A stretch of DNA of 64,000 nucleotides from Rhodobacteraceae bacterium CCMM004 (GCA_004005435.1 RZWH01000003.1:708943-772942), one strand, 5' to 3'. Positions 37,136 to 47,799 are shown, counted from the stretch's first letter. The notes: generated by a model from the letters alone, not told the origin. Program-made: numbers and translations.

Positions 37136-38422
37136 ATGACCACCCCCCTGCGGCTCGGCATCGCCGGGCTCGGCACCGTCGGCACCGGCGTGGTGCGCAT
37201 CGTTCAGCGGCACGGCGATCTCCTGGCCGCACGCACCGGGCGGCCGGTCGAGATCGCCGCCGTCTCGGCCCGCGACCGGACCAAGGACCGCGGCGTGCGC
37301 CTGACCTCCTATGGGTGGGAGGACGACCCCGTCGCCCTGGCCCGGCGCGACGACGTGGACGTGTTCGTCGAGCTGATGGGCGGGTCGGACGGCCCGGCCA
37401 AGGCGGCGACCGAGGCGGCACTGGCGGCGGGCAAGGACGTGGTCACGGCGAACAAGGCGCTGCTGGCGTTGCACGGCCAGGCGCTGGCCGAGGCGGCCGA
37501 GGCCGCCGGTGCGGCGATCCGCTTCGAGGCCGCCGTTGCGGGCGGCATCCCAGTGGTCAAGGCACTGACCGAGGCTCTGGCGGGCAACGAGATCACCCGC
37601 GTCATGGGCGTCATGAACGGCACCTGCAACTATATCCTGACGCGCATGGAATCCGCCGGTCTGACCTACGACGCCGCCTTCGCCGAGGCCGACGGCCTGG
37701 GCTATCTGGAGGCCGACCCCGAGCTCGACGTGGGCGGCATCGACGCCGCGCACAAGCTCAGCCTCCTGGCCGCCATCGCCTATGGCACCCGTGTCGCCTT
37801 CGACGCAGTGGAGCGGGAGGGGATCGGCGCGGTGACCATCGAGGACATCCGCGCCGCCGCCGACATGGGATTCCGCATCAAGCTGTTGGGCGTCGCGCAG
37901 TTGACCGGTCGCGGGCTGGAACAGCGGATGTCGCCCTGCCTTGTCCCCGCCGCCTCGCCCCTCGGCCAGCTCGAAGGCGGCACCAACATGGTGGTGCTGG
38001 AGGGCGACGCGGCTGGCCAGATCGTGCTGCGCGGCGCCGGCGCAGGCGAAGGTCCCACCGCCAGCGCGGTCATGGGGGACGTGGCCGACCTGGCGCGCGG
38101 CGTGCGGGTCAGCACGTTCGGCCAGCCTGCGGCAACGCTGACGGCACCGCAGCCCGCGCTGTCGACCACGCCCGCGCCGTTCTACCTGCGGATGCGGCTC
38201 CAGGACAAACCCGGCGCGCTGGCCAAGATCGCGACCGCCCTGGGCGAGGCGGGCATCTCCATCGACCGGATGCGTCAGTATGGGCACACCGAGCCCGAGG
38301 CGCCGGTGCTGATCGTGACCCACAAGACCACCCGCTCCGACCTGGAGGCCGCGCTCACCAGCATGGCCGACACCCGCGTCCTGGTGGGCCCCCCCGTCGC
38401 CCTGCGGATCGAGGACGTGTAA
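37136..38422 (+). CDS. hom: homoserine dehydrogenase
   Basis: Hom reduces aspartate semialdehyde to homoserine for threonine and methionine synthesis. The 428-residue protein has the NAD(P) site GIAGLGTVGTGVV, VTANKALLA, the catalytic-domain signatures NGTCNYILTRM and EADPELDVGGIDAAHKLS, and a C-terminal ACT regulatory domain (MRLQDKPGALAKIATALGEA), which in this family gives feedback control by threonine. GGGAGC precedes the ATG at 37,136. Confidence 0.96.
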   Translation: MTTPLRLGIAGLGTVGTGVVRIVQRHGDLLAARTGRPVEIAAVSARDRTKDRGVRLTSYGWEDDPVALARRDDVDVFVELMGGSDGPAKAATEAALAAGKDVVTANKALLALHGQALAEAAEAAGAAIRFEAAVAGGIPVVKALTEALAGNEITRVMGVMNGTCNYILTRMESAGLTYDAAFAEADGLGYLEADPELDVGGIDAAHKLSLLAAIAYGTRVAFDAVEREGIGAVTIEDIRAAADMGFRIKLLGVAQLTGRGLEQRMSPCLVPAASPLGQLEGGTNMVVLEGDAAGQIVLRGAGAGEGPTASAVMGDVADLARGVRVSTFGQPAATLTAPQPALSTTPAPFYLRMRLQDKPGALAKIATALGEAGISIDRMRQYGHTEPEAPVLIVTHKTTRSDLEAALTSMADTRVLVGPPVALRIEDV

Positions 38423-38722
38423 CGGCGCGGCCCCGCGTTCCCCCGGCCGCGCCGCGCGGCCCTGACGGGCGCGACGGCCGGACCCGCACGCCTCTGCCCG
38501 GTCCAGGTTCGCCCCTCGCCGGCCGCATCGGGTCCGCGTGACCGGACGGGCCGTCCGCAACGCCGCGACCGCCCCCACTCTGTCCATCGCGCCCGGTCCA
38601 GCCCGGCTCCGGCCGGAGCCCACGGCGATTTCCGGGCCGGGCGTCAGCGCCACCAGCCTTGTGCGGCGCGGCGGGGGCGGGCTACACCCGGCGCAACCCC
38701 ACGGTCCAGCAGGAGCCCCCCG
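38423..38722. other. 300-bp GC-rich spacer between hom and glpX
   Basis: No gene is visible. Just after the hom stop the sequence contains clustered GGCCGCG/CGCGGCC-type inverted repeats (about 38,425-38,465) that could terminate or stabilise the hom transcript. An AGGAG before glpX marks the only clear translation signal. Confidence 0.4.
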
Positions 38723-39691
38723 ATGTCCGAACCCACCGACTTCAACGACCGGATGCTGTCCCTCGGCCTCGCCCGCGTGAGCGAGGCAGCCGCGCTGGCC
38801 TCGGCCTCTCTGGTCGGTCGCGGCGACGAAAAGGCGGCGGATCAGGCGGCGGTCAACGCCATGCGCGAACAGCTCAACAAGCTGGACATCGCCGGCGTGG
38901 TGGTCATCGGCGAGGGCGAGCGCGACGAGGCGCCGATGCTCTATATCGGCGAGGAGGTGGGCACCGGCCATGGCCCCGCCGTGGACATCGCGCTGGACCC
39001 GCTGGAGGGCACCACCCTGACGGCCAAGGACATGCCCAACGCGCTGACCGTCATCGCCATGGGGCCGCGGGGGTCGATGCTGCACGCCCCCGACGTCTAT
39101 ATGGACAAGCTCGCCATCGGCCCCGGCCTGCGCCGCGGCGTCGTGACCATGGACATGAGCCCCTCCGAACGCATCAGCGCTCTGGCCTCGGCCAAGGGGT
39201 GTTCGACCCAGGACATCACCGTCTGCGTGCTGGACCGGCCCCGCCACGAGGACATGATCGCCGAGATCCGCACCACCGGCGCCGCGATCCGGCTGATCAC
39301 CGACGGCGACGTTGCAGGCGTAATCCACTGCGCTGAGCCATCGACCGGCATCGACATGTATATGGGATCGGGCGGTGCGCCGGAGGGAGTTCTGGCGGCG
39401 GCGGCGCTGAAATGCATGGGCGGACAGATGTTCGGCCGCCTGCTGTTCCGCAACGACGACGAGCGCGGCCGGGCCAAGGCCGCCGGCATCACCAATCTCG
39501 ACCGGGTCTACACCCGCGACGACATGGTGACCAAGGACGTGATTTTTGCCGCGACGGGCGTGACCGACGGCTCCATCGTCCCCGGGATCAAGCGCGAGCC
39601 CGGCTGGCTGACCACCGAGACGATCCTGATGCGGTCCAAGACCGGGTCGATGCGGCGGATGACCTATCGCAATCCGACCACGGCGGGCTGA
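38723..39691 (+). CDS. glpX: fructose-1,6-bisphosphatase, class II (GlpX)
   Basis: The 322-residue enzyme has the class II signatures VVIGEGERDEAPMLYIGE, DIALDPLEGTTLTAKD (metal-binding DPLEGT) and EPSTGIDMYMGSGGAPEGVLAAAAL. It hydrolyses fructose 1,6-bisphosphate in gluconeogenesis, and in some bacteria also sedoheptulose bisphosphate. AGGAG lies eight bases before the ATG. Confidence 0.96.
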   Translation: MSEPTDFNDRMLSLGLARVSEAAALASASLVGRGDEKAADQAAVNAMREQLNKLDIAGVVVIGEGERDEAPMLYIGEEVGTGHGPAVDIALDPLEGTTLTAKDMPNALTVIAMGPRGSMLHAPDVYMDKLAIGPGLRRGVVTMDMSPSERISALASAKGCSTQDITVCVLDRPRHEDMIAEIRTTGAAIRLITDGDVAGVIHCAEPSTGIDMYMGSGGAPEGVLAAAALKCMGGQMFGRLLFRNDDERGRAKAAGITNLDRVYTRDDMVTKDVIFAATGVTDGSIVPGIKREPGWLTTETILMRSKTGSMRRMTYRNPTTAG

Positions 39692-39780
39692 GGCACCGGA
39701 CGGGCTCGGTCGTTGACGGCCGACTGCGCCCCACCTAGGGTAGGGCACGTCCGCCAACGCACAAGATATGGAGATCGGCC

Positions 39781-41544
<1,764 letters not shown>

Positions 41545-41575
41545 AAACCGTGTGCCCGAGGGCCGAAAAATCCCC

Positions 41576-41604
41576 TTGCCACCGCCCGGCGCTTTGCCTA
41601 AACC
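41576..41604 (+). promoter_or_regulatory. putative promoter of tRNA-Glu
   Basis: TTGCCA (41,576-41,581) and TAAACC (41,599-41,604) are separated by 17 bp and lie about 20-48 bp upstream of the tRNA. The spacing suits a sigma70 promoter with a short leader. Confidence 0.5.
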
Positions 41605-41623
41605 CCCCCTCACCAACCGGCGA

Positions 41624-41698
41624 GGCCCGTTCGTCTATCGGTTAGGACGCCAGGTTTTCAACCTGGAAAGAGGGGTTCGATTCCCCTACGGGCTGCCA
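41624..41698 (+). tRNA. tRNA-Glu (anticodon TTC)
   Basis: The 75-nt gene folds as a full cloverleaf: acceptor GGCCCGT with ACGGGCT, anticodon stem CCAGG/CCTGG with loop TTTTCAA containing TTC, T-arm GGGGTTCGATTCCCC and an encoded 3' GCCA. Its last 16 bases belong to the 19-bp att core of the adjacent element, so the tRNA stays intact after integration. Confidence 0.96.
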
Positions 41699-41701
41699 CT
41701 T
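41683..41701. repeat. attL core in the 3' end of tRNA-Glu
   Basis: CCCCTACGGGCTGCCACTT, the 3' part of the tRNA plus three bases, is repeated exactly at 54,316-54,334. A tyrosine integrase gene starts its coding block directly inboard. This is the classical layout of tRNA-targeting elements. Confidence 0.85.
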
Positions 41702-41743
41702 GCTTTGTGATGTGTTTATTCTCAGTCACTTAGCACCCGATTT

Positions 41744-41780
41744 TGTCCCACCAGTTCACACCGGGCCGAAAAGTGGGACA
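41744..41780. promoter_or_regulatory. probable integrase arm-type sites, left end
   Basis: TGTCCCAC (41,744-41,751) and its complement GTGGGACA (41,773-41,780) lie 43 and 72 bp inside the att core. The right end has the mirror pair at 54,222-54,229 and 54,271-54,278. Matched short repeats on both sides of a core are what tyrosine integrases bind as arm sites. Confidence 0.6.
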
Positions 41781-41788
41781 CTTTTGTT

Positions 41789-42847
41789 CTAGGTCTGTCC
41801 GGTAATCTTCTGTAGCGCTGCGGCTGCCCGAACCTTCTGACTCGCGCTCCGCGTGTATCGCGTCACCTCCTTCGACGTCTGGTGCCCGGTGATGGCCATG
41901 ATCTCGAATTCGGTGCATCCGAGTTCTGCCAGACGGGCCGCAGCCGCCTTCCGCAGTCCGTGGATAGAACAGTGCGGAAGCCCTGCCGTATCGCACCACT
42001 TGCGCACGCGGTTTCCGAATCCGTTGTTCGTGAATGGCTGCCCGTTCGCGTTGGCGAGGAAGGTCAGATCACCCTTCGGACTTGCGTCCAGGATAGCTTG
42101 CAAGGCCGGGATGATCGGCAGTTCCAGCCGCACCGGGTGCCGGTCCTTACCCTTCTGTTGCGTGAAGCAGAGCCACCCGTCTTGAACGTGCTGACGCCCC
42201 ATTAACACGAGGTCCGAACGCCGCTGCCCGGTGTAGAGCGCCAGCGCTAGGGCGAGACGCGCAGTCGTGCCCACGGGGTGTGCCGCCTCGTACTTCTCGA
42301 TCTCCGCAAGGGTCCAAGAGTGGTAGCCCTCGGATTTAGAACGCAGAAGTTCAACGTTAGCAGCCGGGTTGTGGTCGCAATGCTCATACAGCACGGCGAA
42401 CCGGTATAGCTGGCGCAGCACCTTCACCATCGAGTTCGCCGCCTCTGGGGTCTCGCGCATCTCGTCACGACGCTTCCGAATGTTGACTGCACCCAGCAAC
42501 TTGAAAGGCTTGTCCCCGCCGTTCTTGTGCAGACAGAACCGCTCTAGGATGGCACGCCGCGTCTTCTGCGTCTTCGGGTTCAACTCTGCGAACATTGCGC
42601 TCTGGTAGTACTGGGCGCACAGCCATCTAATGCTCGCGGGCGTCATCTTCGTCGCCCGTCCCGGCTTTGCACTCTCTTTTTCAGGAACGCCGCTCAGCAA
42701 GTCCCGGTATCGAATATAGAACTCCGCCGAACCGTACTTCTCTCTGATCCGCACCTTCGGTTGCCCCGGTTTTCGGAAATAGACCCGACGGTTTCCATGC
42801 CGGTCGAAGTCCCCAGAGATGTATTTCAGTTCCCGACTCTTCATCAT
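41789..42847 (-). CDS. int: tyrosine-type site-specific integrase
   Basis: The 352-residue protein has a catalytic domain with the first Arg in LYTGQRRSDLVLM, the HGLRKAAAARLAELG box, GHQTSKEVTRYTR with the second His and the presumed nucleophilic Tyr, and a basic N-terminal arm-binding region (HGNRRVYFRKPGQPKVRIR). It starts three bases after the AlpA-like gene stop (ATGs at 42,847 and 42,844) and ends 41 bp short of its putative arm sites. It should integrate and, with the AlpA-like protein, excise the element at tRNA-Glu. Confidence 0.94.
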   Translation of the reverse strand: MMKSRELKYISGDFDRHGNRRVYFRKPGQPKVRIREKYGSAEFYIRYRDLLSGVPEKESAKPGRATKMTPASIRWLCAQYYQSAMFAELNPKTQKTRRAILERFCLHKNGGDKPFKLLGAVNIRKRRDEMRETPEAANSMVKVLRQLYRFAVLYEHCDHNPAANVELLRSKSEGYHSWTLAEIEKYEAAHPVGTTARLALALALYTGQRRSDLVLMGRQHVQDGWLCFTQQKGKDRHPVRLELPIIPALQAILDASPKGDLTFLANANGQPFTNNGFGNRVRKWCDTAGLPHCSIHGLRKAAAARLAELGCTEFEIMAITGHQTSKEVTRYTRSASQKVRAAAALQKITGQT

Positions 42848-42850
42848 GTC

Positions 42851-43099
42851 TCACTCATCGTCCCAGGGATTCGGCGCTTCGACCACCCCACCTGGAATGT
42901 CTTCTAGGCAGGAGTCGAGTTGCCTGACGTCCCAGAGCGTACGGTTATAGATGCGCTTGGCAGGGGGCATCATCCGATCACGGATCATCTTGTCGAACGT
43001 CACCGGACTCACGCCGACGTATGCCGCAGCCTCGCCACGGCTCAGCATCCGCGCACATGGCAACGGAAGGATACGCGGTTTTTCGGCTGCGGCACTCAT
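42851..43099 (-). CDS. AlpA-like helix-turn-helix regulator/excisionase
   Basis: The 82-residue protein contains one winged-helix-like HTH (MLSRGEAAAYVGVSPVTFDKMI) followed by a basic wing, as in AlpA/Xis proteins. In Gram-negative phage satellites AlpA sits beside int and switches on excision and the rest of the element. It lies 3 bp upstream of int here. The acidic tail is VVEAPNPWDDE. Confidence 0.85.
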   Translation of the reverse strand: MSAAAEKPRILPLPCARMLSRGEAAAYVGVSPVTFDKMIRDRMMPPAKRIYNRTLWDVRQLDSCLEDIPGGVVEAPNPWDDE

Positions 43100-43102
43100 T
43101 TG

Positions 43103-43429
43103 TCAGAACGCCCGGATACGCACGTTCACAGTCGCAGCGTCCACCGCCGCCGCAGCAACGGCCACGCCGAGTTCGTTGTTGCCGGTCTCGGTTGTGGTCG
43201 CCAGGGACACGCTGTCATCCCAGTAGATGACGTCGCCTGTACCAATTTCATCGGCAGCGACTTTCGGCATTTCCCAGACGCCGTGCGTCGCAACGTCAAT
43301 GGGTTGTCCGGCAAGCGCTGAATGCAGCGCCACGCCGACGATTGCGCCTTCGAAGACGGGTTCGCCGCCTGTAGCGGCAGGGCCGGTGATGGTGAGGTTT
43401 TCGCCCCTCTGGACGTAATTCGTTGCCAT
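43103..43429 (-). CDS. DUF2190-type capsid decoration (cement) protein
   Basis: The 108-residue protein begins MATNYVQRGENLTITGPAATGG with AAAGGAC upstream. It has the DUF2190 pattern: alternating beta strands with GAIVGVALHSALAGQPIDVAT, then IGTGDVIYWDDS and a final NVRIRAF. Members are small capsid-stabilising proteins encoded next to the major capsid gene. It is the last morphogenesis gene before alpA-int. Confidence 0.82.
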   Translation of the reverse strand: MATNYVQRGENLTITGPAATGGEPVFEGAIVGVALHSALAGQPIDVATHGVWEMPKVAADEIGTGDVIYWDDSVSLATTTETGNNELGVAVAAAAVDAATVNVRIRAF

Positions 43430-43430
43430 G

Positions 43431-43646
43431 TCAGAGTCCTTTCGAAGTGACTGGATAGGAGATGGTTCGCGAGACGCCCGACATGCGGGCAATCTCCGAG
43501 TTGATGGCCGACAGAGCGCGTCTCAGTTCTGCGTCAGAGCGGTATTCGACTTCCTGCCCGTTGGCGTCGCGCAGGCGGCGTTCGCCGCTGTAGCGGGCCG
43601 CTTCTAGGTCCGCGCGCATCTGTTGAAGCTGTGCCAGCGATGCCAT
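43431..43646 (-). CDS. gpW-like head-tail connector
   Basis: The 71-residue protein has the gpW pattern: a first helix LAQLQQMRADLEAARYSG, RDANGQEVEYRSDAELRRAL, a second helix and the basic ending RTISYPVTSKGL. gpW closes the filled head and forms the platform for tail attachment. In a tail-less element this is the interface that would dock a helper phage tail. Confidence 0.8.
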   Translation of the reverse strand: MASLAQLQQMRADLEAARYSGERRLRDANGQEVEYRSDAELRRALSAINSEIARMSGVSRTISYPVTSKGL

Positions 43647-43648
43647 GG

Positions 43649-45418
43649 TTAGACGCCCGGATTCAGGTACGCACCGCGCCAGTCGATGGCACCGCAGCCG
43701 AAGTCCAGGTGGACGCGGAAATCCATGCCCAGAACGTCCCAGCCCTCGCGGCTGGCCATCTGCGGCCCTTGGGCGCTGGAAAGGAAACTGTATTCCAGGA
43801 CGGGCAGAACCGCCGGGTCCGCGAAGATGTAGAACGACGCATCCGTGATGCGGGGTTCGACCAAGAGAGTGAGACGTCCCGCGAAGGGATTGGTGTCTTC
43901 CACCGCCGCCGCATAGATGCTGGCCAGGACTTGTTCCGCCGTCGTTTCCAGTTCCGGTCCGACCAGAAGGAACTTCGGCGTCGCGTTGATCGGCGTCTTG
44001 CCGTCGAGAGCCTTCATGCTGCGCATCGCCTTGCGCGCGGCATCCAGCGCCGCTGTGGTCAGGGCCGCACCCGCCGCAAGGTTCCCGTGACCGGCATGGA
44101 ACAGAGCCGTGGCGTCCTCATTCATGGTCGGGTTCGACAGAAGAACCGCCAGAATCAGGTTCGCTTCGGTCTCGGCAGCCATTCGGCCAGCGGTCGCGCC
44201 CCAGTCGCGGAACGCCCCAAGGTCGTCGTTGATGAGGGCTTTGCGAGAGATGCTGAACTGCGTCCCGTAGGTGTCCAGTGCATATCCCTCGGAAGTCTCC
44301 GAGCGGCTGGTGTGCGTGATCTCGCCCGACTCCGATACCTTCTGCAACTGGCCCACGTCGGACATTTTCAGCATGGTCTTGGTGCGGAAATCGTTGATGG
44401 TCGATTGCCGGGCCAGGGTGGACTTCACCGGCGACTGCGCCGCCTGATACGCAGCCACCAGAGTCCGGTTGCCGGTGCTGGTCAGAAGCTGCGGAAAGTC
44501 CGTCGTGCCGTGGATGGCGTTCCGAAACAGGGTATCGGTGTCCATGCCACGGGTGGACATGCCTTGCGCTTCGACCGATGCCCGCGCCATGTCGCGGAGG
44601 CTTTCGCCCATGAAGGGCCGAACTTCGTCCTTCGGCGCTGCACCGGTCACACGGGCATAGAGCGCGTCCGCGCGCCGCTGCATCGTCGTGGCGGCGTCGT
44701 CTTGCGTGGACACCACACGGATGCGCGGTTGCGACGCGGCGCGCTTCTGAGTTTCCTCGAAAGCCGCTGCCCGCGCTTCGGTAACCGTCGCGTCGCGGTC
44801 AATGAGGTCGTCGGCCCATTCGGCGCTCAGGTTGGCGCTCCGGGCGACTTGGCGAATGGCGGCGCGGGTTTCCACGCGGCCTTCATCGCGGATCAGGGTT
44901 TCGTCTTCGGTTGTCACTGTCGAGTCCTCTCGGTTACGAAATTTGGCCCCCGCGTCGGCAGGGATTGGAACGGCGGACGCCTCAAAGATCGACCAAGCCA
45001 CCGCCGTTCGGATGCGCGCCTTGGTCTGAGGATCGGTGGTCGTTTTCCATTGGGTGACGCGATAGCCGACGCTGACACCGCGAAGCGTCCCTTCGGCTAT
45101 GCGTTGGACGACGGGGGCGGCGTCGCTGGCACCGCTCAACTGGATCGTTGCGACCAGTTGGCCGGTTTCGATGCGGAAGGCCGCGATGGTCCCGATGACG
45201 TCGCGGGCGCTGTCTTGGCGATGGCCGTCCAGAACGGGTGCCCCGAGTAGGTTGGACGTGTCCAAGCCCGCCGGGTCCAGCCGTTCGATGTAGGAACCGC
45301 GTTGATCGTTTCGCAGCACGTCCGAGAACGTGGAAATCACGGCTTCGACAGAGTTGCGCTCCGGGTCGAAGGTTGGCGGTGTGAAGACAGCCGCGCGAGT
45401 GAGAGTATCAGGCGTCAC
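43649..45418 (-). CDS. prohead protease-major capsid protein fusion
   Basis: The 589-residue protein has an N-terminal prohead protease domain (about 1-165; NSVEAVISTFSDV, GAPVLDGHRQDSA with the catalytic His region, GTLRGVSVGYRV with the catalytic Ser region). A long helical linker with scaffold character follows (about 170-290), then a capsid domain (about 310-589) with TMLKMSDVGQLQKVSESGE and a C-terminal DWRGAYLNPGV. Single-chain protease-capsid fusions are a known phage family. The start overlaps the portal gene by 11 bp. Confidence 0.9.
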   Translation of the reverse strand: MTPDTLTRAAVFTPPTFDPERNSVEAVISTFSDVLRNDQRGSYIERLDPAGLDTSNLLGAPVLDGHRQDSARDVIGTIAAFRIETGQLVATIQLSGASDAAPVVQRIAEGTLRGVSVGYRVTQWKTTTDPQTKARIRTAVAWSIFEASAVPIPADAGAKFRNREDSTVTTEDETLIRDEGRVETRAAIRQVARSANLSAEWADDLIDRDATVTEARAAAFEETQKRAASQPRIRVVSTQDDAATTMQRRADALYARVTGAAPKDEVRPFMGESLRDMARASVEAQGMSTRGMDTDTLFRNAIHGTTDFPQLLTSTGNRTLVAAYQAAQSPVKSTLARQSTINDFRTKTMLKMSDVGQLQKVSESGEITHTSRSETSEGYALDTYGTQFSISRKALINDDLGAFRDWGATAGRMAAETEANLILAVLLSNPTMNEDATALFHAGHGNLAAGAALTTAALDAARKAMRSMKALDGKTPINATPKFLLVGPELETTAEQVLASIYAAAVEDTNPFAGRLTLLVEPRITDASFYIFADPAVLPVLEYSFLSSAQGPQMASREGWDVLGMDFRVHLDFGCGAIDWRGAYLNPGV

Positions 45419-46754
45419 CGGGCTTCTCTTTTTCCAAGGCCAATTCCGCGTCGAGGTCTTCGAGCGACCAGCCGCGTTCTGCGACGGCTTTCCGGCGCGA
45501 CGTTAGCCCGGCTTCGAGTTCGGCAATCGTGGCCTGCGTGTCTTTGAGCGGGTCCACCTGCATTGGGCGCGGCGGCAGCCAATCGGTGGCATAGCCACGA
45601 GGATTGGTCTCGAAGTCGGGTGCGGCGAGGTCGCCAGAATGGACTCCCAGCGTGACGACTTTTTGCCAGACGGGGTTCAGGAACTGGGGCACGAGGGTGC
45701 CATATTGAATCTGCTCCACCCGTTGGCGGAAAGGCAGAAGGCCCGCGCGAAGCGACGAATAGTTTGCATTCGACAGGTCGCCTGAAACCATGTGGTCGGG
45801 CAGGCCCAGACCCGCCGCCAACTGGCGCAGATTCAGCGCAATAAACGACGCGGTTTCGCTCGCCTGTGTCGGGCTGTTGAACCGCACGTCATAGCCGCCC
45901 GGCAACCGAATTAGCGCGCCAGGTTCAAGCGATGCCCCGTCTTCGAAGGGGTCCGACCCGTCGCCAAGGTCGTTCTGATTCACGATGAACCCGGCGCTCA
46001 TGGCGGCGACCTTGCAGCCGACAAGCAAAGCGTCGCAAAGCTGGTCGAACTCGGACACGGGCAGGATGATCGGGGCCAACCAGGAAACGCCTCGCACCTG
46101 ACCAGCGGCAAGGGGCTTCATCACGTGAAGGATTTGGTCCGCTGGCACCCGAACGGCAGGCGCATACCCATCGAACAGGCTGGTCGGTCGGGCCGAAAGC
46201 ACATGGTATGCGACCCTCGTTCCTTCCGCGTCGAACTCCACGCCTTGAACGATGTAGCCGCCACCGCGAAGTTCGCGGGTCAGGCTTTCGTCAACCAGTT
46301 CGCATGGAAGAAGGCGCAGTCGAACGCTGCGGTCGGTCGCGACGACTTGGATGAACGCTTCACCATCAACCACCAGCGACCGTGTTACGTCCGCTTGCAG
46401 ACCCTCAAAGTCGGTGCGTTGATCGGCGTCAGCTTCGTCGGTGAATGCCCGCCAGTGTTCTGTTAGTTCGGACCGCGTTTTGGCGTCGGCATGGCGCGGG
46501 GCCGGGACGATGCCGGTGCCCACAAGGCTACCGACCCAGTTCGCGACGCCTTGGTTTACCCAAGGGTTGTTGTTGGCCAGATACCGGGCGCGGGACCGGA
46601 CTTGCACCGCAGCCGCACCAACCTCTGGGTTGATGCGCTGGAACGTGCCCATCCCGGTTCCGCGCCGTCCCCCAGCGGCGGCGTCGAAGCGCCTTTCGCG
46701 CGCAGTCGCAGGCTTGCTGGGGCGCAGCAACGCAGGCAGAAACTGGAAGGGCAT
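45408..46754 (-). CDS. phage portal protein, lambda family
   Basis: The 448-residue protein matches lambda gpB-type portals: RSRARYLANNNPWVNQGVANWVGSLVGTGIVP near the start, HVMKPLAAGQVRGVSWLAPII, and GDLSNANYSSLRAGLLPFRQRVE. Portals form the dodecameric DNA entry channel. The ATG at 46,754 overlaps the preceding stop (TGATG). It is shorter than lambda portal (533 residues), mainly at the C terminus. Confidence 0.92.
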   Translation of the reverse strand: MPFQFLPALLRPSKPATARERRFDAAAGGRRGTGMGTFQRINPEVGAAAVQVRSRARYLANNNPWVNQGVANWVGSLVGTGIVPAPRHADAKTRSELTEHWRAFTDEADADQRTDFEGLQADVTRSLVVDGEAFIQVVATDRSVRLRLLPCELVDESLTRELRGGGYIVQGVEFDAEGTRVAYHVLSARPTSLFDGYAPAVRVPADQILHVMKPLAAGQVRGVSWLAPIILPVSEFDQLCDALLVGCKVAAMSAGFIVNQNDLGDGSDPFEDGASLEPGALIRLPGGYDVRFNSPTQASETASFIALNLRQLAAGLGLPDHMVSGDLSNANYSSLRAGLLPFRQRVEQIQYGTLVPQFLNPVWQKVVTLGVHSGDLAAPDFETNPRGYATDWLPPRPMQVDPLKDTQATIAELEAGLTSRRKAVAERGWSLEDLDAELALEKEKPGDA

Positions 46755-47371
46755 CACATCGCCCCAGCGGAGCGCGCAATCTCGATTGCGATTGGCTTGC
46801 AGAGAGCGGTGGCAGGAAGCACTGAGGTTGCTTCAATCGTTCCGAAAAGGCTCTGCCGTCCAGGATGGTAGACGTTTCCCGAGTCAGCATCCTGCAACTG
46901 TCCGAATTCATCTGCACGGACCCATTCAAAACGGAACTCAAGGGCGTCAGCGTCGAAGGGTCGGATAGAAGTCGCCTGCAAGAACCAAGTCTGGTTGGCG
47001 ACTTCATATCCATCTCGCTCGCACTGGCCCACCTCGCACATCACATCGTTTTCGAGGGCGGTGACGAAACCTTTGAAACCCGGCTCGTCAAAAGCCCCGG
47101 CGACGGCTGGGTTGTCAGATTGGCCAGCGATAGCGGTCGTTTCCAGCCTGTGCCCGACGGTGGCCAACAGGATGCGCGTCTTGCACACCTCAGCCAAGTC
47201 GTACTTCGCGGCACGGCGAGGTCCGGTGACACCGGCCACTGGGGACAACAGTTCCGCCGCATAGAGCGTCTTCGCCTTTCGCAGAATCATCGCCGCATCA
47301 GAGCGATTCTCGGCCTTCGCGCAGTGTTCGGCGAACTCTTGAAGGGTAACGGGGGGAAGGTTCGGTCGCAT
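46754..47371 (-). CDS. putative DNA-binding regulator upstream of the portal gene
   Basis: This 205-residue protein starts at the ATG at 47,371, four bases after AGGAGG. Its N-terminal third looks like a winged helix of MerR-like type: VTLQEFAEHCAKAENRSDAAM, AAELLSP, GPRRAAKYDLAEVCKTRIL. The C-terminal part (about 80-205) has acidic and aromatic patches and no known domain. A perfect 12-bp inverted repeat lies 42 bp upstream of its start and is a natural candidate operator. It is the first gene of the portal-capsid block. A head-assembly role cannot be excluded. Confidence 0.6.
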   Translation of the reverse strand: MRPNLPPVTLQEFAEHCAKAENRSDAAMILRKAKTLYAAELLSPVAGVTGPRRAAKYDLAEVCKTRILLATVGHRLETTAIAGQSDNPAVAGAFDEPGFKGFVTALENDVMCEVGQCERDGYEVANQTWFLQATSIRPFDADALEFRFEWVRADEFGQLQDADSGNVYHPGRQSLFGTIEATSVLPATALCKPIAIEIARSAGAM

Positions 47372-47412
47372 GTTGCCTCCTATCATTTGGTCTGCAACCT
47401 AACCTTCCAGTT

Positions 47413-47449
47413 GCGATTCGTCTACAAGTTTTTCTTCTAGACGAATCGC
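47413..47449. promoter_or_regulatory. perfect 12-bp inverted repeat, candidate operator
   Basis: GCGATTCGTCTA (47,413-47,424) and TAGACGAATCGC (47,438-47,449) are separated by a 13-nt T-rich spacer, between the minus-strand regulator/portal block and a plus-strand small gene. The location suits an operator controlling divergent promoters. Confidence 0.6.
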
Positions 47450-47567
47450 TCGCGTTGTGATTTAGGGGTGCGTGCTACGGCACCTGCCATCGTGCGTGGC
47501 TCCTTTGTCACCGGCCCAGCTAGCGTTCGCGGTTGGGTCGGTGGCGCAAAATGTAGAGGTAACAGCT

Positions 47568-47777
47568 ATGATGCATGTCCTGGTCTTGAACCCTGAGTAC
47601 TGCCAGCACATGAGTGAAGCGAAGCTGAGAGAAGCGGTGCTAAATGTCATGCATGAGTGCTACAAGGAACATGGTGCTTACCAAGCTATGCGAGCCGCTG
47701 GTTCGATGCTCAGGCATCACGGTGTGATGGTGGAAACAGCGGGCGACATTCAGGAATGGTTGTTCGTCAGCAGCTAG
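47568..47777 (+). CDS. small hypothetical protein, only plus-strand gene of the element
   Basis: The 69-residue protein (MMHVLVLNPEYCQHMSEAKL ... DIQEWLFVSS) has AGAGGT seven bases before its ATG. It is predominantly helical, with HECYKEHGAYQAMRAAGSMLRHHG in the middle. It diverges from the regulator gene across the inverted repeat, so it may be controlled by that regulator. No family recognised. Confidence 0.6.
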   Translation: MMHVLVLNPEYCQHMSEAKLREAVLNVMHECYKEHGAYQAMRAAGSMLRHHGVMVETAGDIQEWLFVSS

Positions 47778-47799
47778 ATCGAGTCCTATGGAAAGAGGT

